In this document: positions 6,903-11,394 of the stretch, piece after piece
Layout of the letters: every line of letters starts with the position of its first letter
Position numbering within the stretch: position 1 is the first letter of the stretch
Assembly (NCBI GenBank): GCA_947632315.1
Contig: CANROV010000053.1
Span: 1-11,394, forward strand
Direction of reading: 5' to 3'
Origin: Candidatus Gastranaerophilales bacterium
Lineage (GTDB): Bacteria; Cyanobacteriota; Vampirovibrionia; Gastranaerophilales; Gastranaerophilaceae
Length of the DNA stretch: 11,394 nucleotides
The notes under the pieces: generated by a model
The model's input: the letters and a program-made list of their open reading frames with translations, nothing else
What the model was told of the DNA's origin: nothing
Database searches by the model: none
Translations under genes and position numbers: made by a program

Positions 6903-9173
6903 TTATATTCCTAATGTAGTTTTATAATCAGGTATTTCAAAAATTCTTTTATCCATGTCTTTATTTGTAAATTTTAAGTATTCGTGCATGGATTTTTCTT
7001 TTGCATTATTGTAATAGTCTTTTGATATAATATCAAGATATTTTTCATTTAATTCCCCGGAATAATTTCCTAAAATTTGAGCAAACTCAGAAATATCCGT
7101 TTTATTTGAGCCTGCGCCATATGCTTTTGTTTTTGCATCGGTGCCTGATGGACGGATTTCTATAAATTTATCTGTAAATTGCATATAAGTTCCGTCGCCG
7201 ACAAATTTTATATCCGTTAAATTATCAAAATTTAATGTATTAAATGTTGTTTTTAATATTGATTTTATTTGTTCCAAGGATATTTTGCCGTCAAAATGTG
7301 CCAACGCCATTGTAAGATAGAATAAATCGTTCTTGGTTCTTAAAGCTTCACCGTCTTTTTTTGCCTGAGTAAGCTTAACAATATCAGGTTCAGATTCGTT
7401 ATAATAAGCAATATCTTCTCTAATATCGTATTTTGCAATAATTTTATTGGAAGTAAATATTTCATTCAAAGCTTTAGATAGTGTTTTGCCGTCTTTTTCC
7501 AGTTTAGCTGTAAGTGCAGAAGCAACTATAATAGCTTCCGAAGCACTTTTTTCACGCATAGCTATAGCAATTCTGCCTGATTTAGATTTTATTAAATCTT
7601 CACTTCCGATAATCATACCGCCCGATTCTTCCCCGCCAAAGAGCATTCTGGGATTTTTCCCTAAATTAACTTCTTTGCCTAATACATCGGTTATTTTAAC
7701 ATCACAATCAGGAGCTGAAATAATCTGCTGTTCAACCTTTTTCATAATATTAGCAATTTCTTTAAATCCAACGGGAACATTAACAACTTTAACCTTGTTA
7801 AATTCAGCCCACTCATCCCAAGACTTTGCACTTGCGGTTGTTTTTATAATAAATCTGGGATGTTTATCCCATCTTTTAGATTCTTTTAACTGTTTTGCCC
7901 AAAAATCCATTATTAATAAAAATGATTGATTTGCACTGTAAATACATAATACTCTGTCAGCATTAAGCGGAGTATAGCTTATACCTGTTTCTTCCAAAAA
8001 CGATATTTGCTTTTTATTTTCAATTTGGCACACTGTTAAGCGGTCGTGGTCGGGGTCTGTTATTAAAACAACTGTTCCTATAGGATAATTTTTGAGCTTT
8101 TCATCATAATTTAATGTATCAATAACAGGGAAGAATGATTTTCCATCTTTATTTTTAGCAATAACCGTTGCGTCAACCGAATAATCATAAAAACATTTAT
8201 TACCTTTAGGGTCGGTATCATACTTTCCTATTCCGTGGAAAAAAGGATCTTCTTCTATATTCATCCAATCAAATTTTTCGCTTACCTTAAAAGCTTCAAG
8301 CAGCTTGCTTAAAGTATTATATGCACTTCCGCCGACATTTTCTATAACAATTTTTTCATTTAAATTGCGGATTAAATCAAGATTTTCTTTATTAGCAACA
8401 CCCTGTTCAAGATATTCTTTATACAAATCAATACCGTTATTGATTGTTTTCATAAAATTTTCATTAATTAATTTATCGTCAGATTTTGCAATTTTAATGT
8501 CATAAGAGCCTTTTTCTCTGACAACATTAAATATTTCTTTGATTTTATTAACAAATTCCATGGATTCTTCAGGCAGATACTGGCTTCCTTGAGAATTTAA
8601 GTCTTTTGTAGCATTTTTAACACTAATACCGTGGCTTGATGTAATATATTCACCGCCCAGTAAATCAAGTTTAAAGCACAAGAATGAAGCTAGCCAAATA
8701 GGCATAGTTTTTCTCTCATAAGTAGTTAATGTTTCAATTCCTTGAGCAGATTGAACTCTTGCTATTAAGTCTAAAAACCTATCCGAATTATATCTGACTT
8801 CACGTCCTGCCAGTTTTACCAACTTTTTACCTTTATATTTATCAATAGCTACAAGAGCTTTTGCATAAGTAGCAAGCATAATTCCCATTATATTAATTGG
8901 AAATCTAACATCATAGGGATATAAAATATTCTGTGGCCCCCTAATTCCTGCAGTTGAAACAGCAGCCTCTTTTTCATAATTATTAAGCCAGTTATCCAAA
9001 TCAAGCCCTAGTGGATTTTTCTCGTTATCATAAGGCAATAGATACTCCTTTTTTAGGCTAAATAAAAATTCATCTCTATTATCAATATCAATATATTTAT
9101 TATTTTTAATATAATCTGGAGTGTTCTGTTCTACCGATTTATATAATTCTTGTTCTAATGTTTGACTGTTCAT
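6903..9173 (-). CDS. Alpha-D-phosphohexomutase (phosphoglucomutase/phosphomannomutase-like), extra long
   Basis: The enzyme is expected to move phosphate between C6 and C1 of a hexose phosphate through a phosphoserine. All four superfamily loops are visible: TAGIRG (74-79, early substrate loop), the phosphoserine loop TSSHGIS (178-184, Ser180), the Mg-binding loop DPDHDR (373-378), the sugar-binding GGEESGG (513-519), and the phosphate-binding RPSGTDAKTKAYG (674-686). The phosphoserine loop departs from the common TASHNP by having Gly after His. At 756 residues it is far longer than the usual 450-600, with extra sequence near 200-345, 580-665 and at the C-terminus. Glucose, mannose or another sugar cannot be distinguished here. 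GAGGGG at 9180-9185 lies 6 nt before the ATG. It is the first gene of the leftward array. Confidence 0.9.
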   Translation of the reverse strand: MNSQTLEQELYKSVEQNTPDYIKNNKYIDIDNRDEFLFSLKKEYLLPYDNEKNPLGLDLDNWLNNYEKEAAVSTAGIRGPQNILYPYDVRFPINIMGIMLATYAKALVAIDKYKGKKLVKLAGREVRYNSDRFLDLIARVQSAQGIETLTTYERKTMPIWLASFLCFKLDLLGGEYITSSHGISVKNATKDLNSQGSQYLPEESMEFVNKIKEIFNVVREKGSYDIKIAKSDDKLINENFMKTINNGIDLYKEYLEQGVANKENLDLIRNLNEKIVIENVGGSAYNTLSKLLEAFKVSEKFDWMNIEEDPFFHGIGKYDTDPKGNKCFYDYSVDATVIAKNKDGKSFFPVIDTLNYDEKLKNYPIGTVVLITDPDHDRLTVCQIENKKQISFLEETGISYTPLNADRVLCIYSANQSFLLIMDFWAKQLKESKRWDKHPRFIIKTTASAKSWDEWAEFNKVKVVNVPVGFKEIANIMKKVEQQIISAPDCDVKITDVLGKEVNLGKNPRMLFGGEESGGMIIGSEDLIKSKSGRIAIAMREKSASEAIIVASALTAKLEKDGKTLSKALNEIFTSNKIIAKYDIREDIAYYNESEPDIVKLTQAKKDGEALRTKNDLFYLTMALAHFDGKISLEQIKSILKTTFNTLNFDNLTDIKFVGDGTYMQFTDKFIEIRPSGTDAKTKAYGAGSNKTDISEFAQILGNYSGELNEKYLDIISKDYYNNAKEKSMHEYLKFTNKDMDKRIFEIPDYKTTLGI

Positions 9174-9201
9174 TTATATCCCCTCAAAAATCTTTAAATT
9201 T

Positions 9202-9230
9202 ATGATACTAAACATAAAAAAATATAACAA
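9202..9230 (-). promoter_or_regulatory. Candidate sigma-70-type promoter of the five-gene leftward array
   Basis: On the minus strand TTGTTA (9230-9225) and TATCAT (9207-9202) are separated by 17 nt. Transcription would start near 9195, about 20 nt before the first ATG and just ahead of GAGGGG. No other clear promoter was seen between the five genes, whose gaps are 24 nt or less. A palindrome (9227-9239) covers the -35. Confidence 0.45.
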
Positions 9231-9239
9231 GTATCTTGT
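9227..9239. promoter_or_regulatory. Inverted repeat over the -35, possible operator
   Basis: ACAAG-TAT-CTTGT is a perfect 5-3-5 inverted repeat overlapping the candidate -35 of the phosphohexomutase operon. It contains AAGTATC, the half-site of the larger palindrome at 9712-9726 on the other side of the regulator gene. Binding by that regulator is inference. Confidence 0.35.
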
Positions 9240-9279
9240 GAATATAAAAAAACCATATAACTCTATAAAAAAATCTAAT

Positions 9280-9639
9280 CTAGTGTCGCACTTTATCGCT
9301 GCCAAATATTTTTTCGGCTTTCTGTGCTTGTTTAAGAAGCCCATAATAGAATTCAAGTTCCTCATCGGTTGCTTCATTCAATATCTGCATAGATTTAACA
9401 TAAAAAGAGTTGTTGTTTGCTGATACTTTTTTGGAATTTAATCCAATCTTATCAATTTCCAAATCAAGAGCGGATAAAACTTTACTTAAGGTATCATAAC
9501 TTGGTTTATAAGTACCCAGTTCAAGTTTTGATATATGTTTTTCGTGAACACCGGCAAGCTCAGCTAATTTTTCTTGGGTCAAACCTTTAGCTTTTCTAAT
9601 TTGTTTTAGTTTTCTGCCAAAACTGTTATCATTTGCCAT
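9280..9639 (-). CDS. XRE-family helix-turn-helix transcriptional regulator
   Basis: This 119-residue protein has an N-terminal Cro/CI-type HTH. GRKLKQIRKAKGLTQEKLAELAG (8-30) gives helices 1 and 2, and VHEKHISKLELG (31-42) contains the recognition helix, followed by YKPSYDTLSKVLSAL (44-58). Residues 59-78 form a polar linker. Residues 79-112 look helical and may form a dimerisation arm (ILNEATDEELEFYYGLLKQ). GGAGG at 9647-9651 lies 7 nt before the ATG. It sits between, and divergent from, the barrel-protein gene, and upstream of the phosphohexomutase operon in the same direction. Inverted repeats at its own start, at 9712-9726 and at 9227-9239 make self-regulation and control of the neighbours plausible. 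The effector is unknown. Confidence 0.9.
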   Translation of the reverse strand: MANDNSFGRKLKQIRKAKGLTQEKLAELAGVHEKHISKLELGTYKPSYDTLSKVLSALDLEIDKIGLNSKKVSANNNSFYVKSMQILNEATDEELEFYYGLLKQAQKAEKIFGSDKVRH

Positions 9640-9656
9640 ACTGTATCCTCCAGTAT
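9638..9656. promoter_or_regulatory. Inverted repeat enclosing the regulator's ribosome site
   Basis: ATACTG and CAGTAT form a perfect 6-bp inverted repeat around a 7-nt loop that holds most of the GGAGG ribosome site, and the right arm on the mRNA includes the first two bases of the ATG. It could act as a DNA operator for self-repression, or as a small mRNA hairpin limiting translation. A 6-bp stem may arise by chance in such AT-rich sequence. Confidence 0.35.
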
Positions 9657-9711
9657 ATTTTAAGAGGTTATTAAGCCAAGTTTAACAGCACAGTCTGGTA
9701 ATTTTTTGTAT

Positions 9712-9726
9712 AAGTATCAGATACTT
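9712..9726. promoter_or_regulatory. 15-bp palindrome, candidate XRE operator
   Basis: AAGTATC-A-GATACTT is a perfect 7-1-7 inverted repeat in the 151-bp gap between the divergent regulator and barrel-protein genes. It overlaps the first two bases of the rightward -35 (TTGATA at 9725-9730), a position suited to repression. The odd centre and size fit dimeric Cro/CI-type proteins. Confidence 0.45.
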
Positions 9727-9753
9727 GATATTTTTATGGAACTGTATTAATAT
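9725..9753 (+). promoter_or_regulatory. Candidate sigma-70-type promoter of the barrel-protein gene
   Basis: TTGATA (9725-9730), a 17-nt spacer and TAATAT (9748-9753) put the start of transcription near 9760, about 30 nt before the ATG. The hexamers are close to consensus and the spacing is ideal. Confidence 0.5.
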
Positions 9754-9790
9754 AAATTCGGAGTAAGATTTTAGTATAAAGGAATTAAAT

Positions 9791-11209
9791 ATGAAAAAGA
9801 GAAAAATGTTTACGGCATTATTGCTGTTAGTTTTCAGCCTGTCATTATATGCAGAAACCGCAAAAGTTTACGCTGTAGATCAAGATATTTATTTATCAAC
9901 GGGGAAACCAAGCAATAATCCTAATTACGCAGGCGGCGCCTCTATAAGCCCCGGCGGTTTACCTCCGGAAATAACAGGATTAAACATTATACCTGATACT
10001 CTTACCAGCCCGACTTATGAAATTGATATAAGCAGTTTAGCGAGCAGCGGTTATGGAAGTTCTTCAATTCCCGAAGGATTAACCGGTGAGGCATTATCAC
10101 CTTTAAGATGGTTTAGAGGAACAACTACAAAAGATAAAGTTATTATTGCTCCAAGAGGAAACAAATATAAAGATTTCAACCCATCAGTAATGGCAGCACC
10201 AATTGCGGCACAAATAGGCGGATATTTAAATCAGTTAAATTCTTACGACGAAGCATTCAGAAATATGGATATGTATATGCTAATGACGAAAAAACAGCGT
10301 CAAGCATTAAAAAACAGAAACAAATTTGCCGCAGCAGATTCAAACTTAGTGTTTGACCCTACCAATACTCCGTATGAAAATAAATCAATATGGGCAAGAC
10401 CATATGCAACATTTGAAAATGTCGACCTTAAAGGCGGGCCGGATGTATCAAACGTAGCATGGGGTTCTTTCTTCGGTGCGGATAGTGAACTTATAGAACT
10501 TGGCAACGGCTGGGACGGTATGTTCGGAATTTATGCAGGATATAACGGTTCACATCAAGCTTATGACGGAATAGGTATTAATCAAAACGGTGCAACTTTA
10601 GGTTTGGTTGGTATGGCATATAAAGATAATTACTTTGCAGGATTAACAGCTAACGTAGGTTCTAATATTGCAAATGCTGATACATTGTATGGAAGTGATG
10701 ATTTTACTTTATTAATGTCAGGTATCGCAGCGAAAACAGGATATAACTGGGAACTTGCAGACGGCAAATTTATTATTCAGCCAAGCTACTCAATGTCATA
10801 CTCATTTATAAATACCTTTGATTATACAAATTCAGCAGGAATAAGGGTAAATGGAGACCCGTTACACGCAATTCAGTTTGAACCGGGAGTTAAGTTCATA
10901 GGCAACTTAGATAACGGCTGGCAGCCTTATGCGGGAGTAAGCGTTGTATGGAATGTTATGGATAAAACACAATTCCAAGCTTCAGACGCTACATTACCTG
11001 AAGTTAGTGTAAAACCTTTTGTTAAATATGGAATAGGTATAAGAAAAACCTTTGGTGAAAGATTAACAGGATTCTTCCAAACATTCTTTACATCGGGAGG
11101 AAGAAACGGTGTAGGGCTTCAAGCAGGTGTAAGGTGGACTTTGGGTGATTCTTCAGCACCAAGACATGCCTTCTCTTCCGGGGAGAAAAAATATATAGCT
11201 AAAAAATAA
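9791..11209 (+). CDS. Secreted outer-membrane protein with autotransporter-like beta-barrel domain
   Basis: The 472-residue protein begins with a Sec signal peptide: MKKRK, then a hydrophobic core at about 7-20, with likely cleavage near VYA-VD (28/29). Residues 29-185 are a Gly/Ser/Pro-rich to helical region, including a Met-rich stretch (MDMYMLM) before the barrel. From IWARPYATFENV (about 200) to VRWTLG (452), alternating hydrophobic and aromatic strands with Gly/Asn turns look like an autotransporter-type 12-strand barrel. The short upstream part means there is little or no classical passenger, so a porin-like or surface-display role is equally possible. Unusually, a 20-residue hydrophilic tail ending in Lys follows the last strand, instead of the barrel ending in an aromatic residue. 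AAAGGA lies 7 nt before the ATG. A strong terminator follows, so it is a single-gene unit, possibly controlled by the divergent XRE protein. Confidence 0.8.
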   Translation: MKKRKMFTALLLLVFSLSLYAETAKVYAVDQDIYLSTGKPSNNPNYAGGASISPGGLPPEITGLNIIPDTLTSPTYEIDISSLASSGYGSSSIPEGLTGEALSPLRWFRGTTTKDKVIIAPRGNKYKDFNPSVMAAPIAAQIGGYLNQLNSYDEAFRNMDMYMLMTKKQRQALKNRNKFAAADSNLVFDPTNTPYENKSIWARPYATFENVDLKGGPDVSNVAWGSFFGADSELIELGNGWDGMFGIYAGYNGSHQAYDGIGINQNGATLGLVGMAYKDNYFAGLTANVGSNIANADTLYGSDDFTLLMSGIAAKTGYNWELADGKFIIQPSYSMSYSFINTFDYTNSAGIRVNGDPLHAIQFEPGVKFIGNLDNGWQPYAGVSVVWNVMDKTQFQASDATLPEVSVKPFVKYGIGIRKTFGERLTGFFQTFFTSGGRNGVGLQAGVRWTLGDSSAPRHAFSSGEKKYIAKK

Positions 11210-11231
11210 AAAAATCCCCGCCCCAAACAAC

Positions 11232-11262
11232 AAAAAGAAGGCAAAATTTTGCCTTCTTTTTT
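11232..11262 (+). terminator. Rho-independent terminator after the barrel-protein gene
   Basis: A perfect palindrome with 15-bp arms (11232-11246 and 11247-11261) contains AAGAAGGC and GCCTTCTT and ends in six T. Its A-rich left arm would also supply a T run for transcripts arriving from the right. It separates the barrel-protein gene from ileS. Confidence 0.92.
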
Positions 11263-11337
11263 GATAATACTTTAATTTTTCTTTTAATTTTTTTTATATT
11301 AAAATATTATTTGTGAGAATATAAACAGGTGGATATT

Positions 11338-11394
11338 ATGACAGAGAGTACAAAAAAAGATTATAAAGACAGTATAAATTTACCCAAAACGACT
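11338..11394 (+). CDS. ileS: Isoleucyl-tRNA synthetase, N-terminal fragment (cut by window end)
   Basis: The 19 codons read MTESTKKDYKDSINLPKTT. The DYKDSINLPKT segment matches the conserved start of bacterial class I isoleucyl-tRNA synthetases (DYK-x-T-LNLP-x-T before FPM). The enzyme charges tRNA-Ile in the cytoplasm. AGGTGG at 11327-11332 lies 5 nt before the ATG. The catalytic HIGH motif and the rest lie outside the window. There is only about 75 bp between the terminator and the start, too short for a T-box leader. The call depends on a short stretch, but that stretch is distinctive. Confidence 0.85.
   Translation, partial: MTESTKKDYKDSINLPKTT

Noticed and set aside
7447..8505. Open frames on the plus strand inside the phosphohexomutase gene (7447-7929 and 8305-8505)
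   Set aside because: Both are antisense to well-conserved coding sequence and lack ribosome sites, so they are shadows.
9174..9423. Small open frames on both strands (9174-9377 minus, 9202-9423 plus) near the 3' end of the XRE gene
   Set aside because: They overlap the XRE gene out of frame or antisense, have no ribosome site, and cover the promoter region of the next operon.
10300..10506. Open frame of 68 codons antisense to the barrel-protein gene
   Set aside because: It lies opposite clearly coding sequence at the start of the barrel, with no supporting signals.
11262..11337. T-box leader or clear promoter before ileS
   Set aside because: The gap is about 75 bp, with no stem I, specifier or antiterminator pattern. 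TATTAT at 11305-11310 lacks a convincing -35 partner, so no promoter was called.
1..11394. CRISPR arrays, tRNA or rRNA genes, insertion sequences, prophage attachment sites
   Set aside because: No regularly spaced repeats, cloverleaf patterns, transposase or integrase genes, or terminal inverted repeats were seen. The only long repeat is the SGNH 3'-end duplication.

Overview
The window is AT-rich and reads as chromosomal DNA from a Gram-negative-type, gut-associated bacterium. My best guess is Candidatus Gastranaerophilales (Melainabacteria/Vampirovibrionia). This rests on remembered family resemblance only: a secreted protein with an autotransporter-like barrel, a calpain-type (C2) peptidase, and SGNH proteins of the 'GCSYAYG...TKRPIYN' kind. 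I ran no search, so the placement is inference.

Layout, left to right. (1) Positions 1-624, minus strand, hold the 5' part of a gene for a two-helix membrane protein whose end lies outside the window. Its promoter region contains a run of ten G. (2) Positions 805-2190, plus strand, encode a calpain-like cysteine peptidase ending in five 12-residue repeats. (3) Positions 9173 down to 2256, minus strand, form one close-packed five-gene array: a long alpha-D-phosphohexomutase, a PC4-type ssDNA-binding protein, two tandem SGNH-hydrolase-like membrane-anchored proteins, and the replication-restart helicase PriA. (4) Positions 9280-9639, minus strand, encode a small XRE-type regulator with inverted repeats at and around it. 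(5) Positions 9791-11209, plus strand, encode a secreted outer-membrane barrel protein followed by a strong terminator. (6) Position 11338 starts ileS (isoleucyl-tRNA synthetase), cut by the window end.

The most notable part is the SGNH pair. The two paralogues differ through much of their length but share a perfect 285-bp direct repeat covering the last 95 codons, the stop codon and 6 bp beyond it. This points to recent gene conversion or duplication. The upstream paralogue also has a 10-bp G tract inside its reading frame, just before the presumed catalytic serine. Gain or loss of one G gives a stop within 4 to 8 codons. A second 10-bp G tract sits at the expected -35 position of the leftward promoter at 654-682. 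Together these suggest phase-variable surface or envelope functions in a region otherwise carrying housekeeping genes (priA, ileS, phosphohexomutase). Variation itself cannot be seen in a single sequence.

No tRNA, rRNA, CRISPR array, transposase or attachment site was seen. No stretch over 300 bases lacks a gene.
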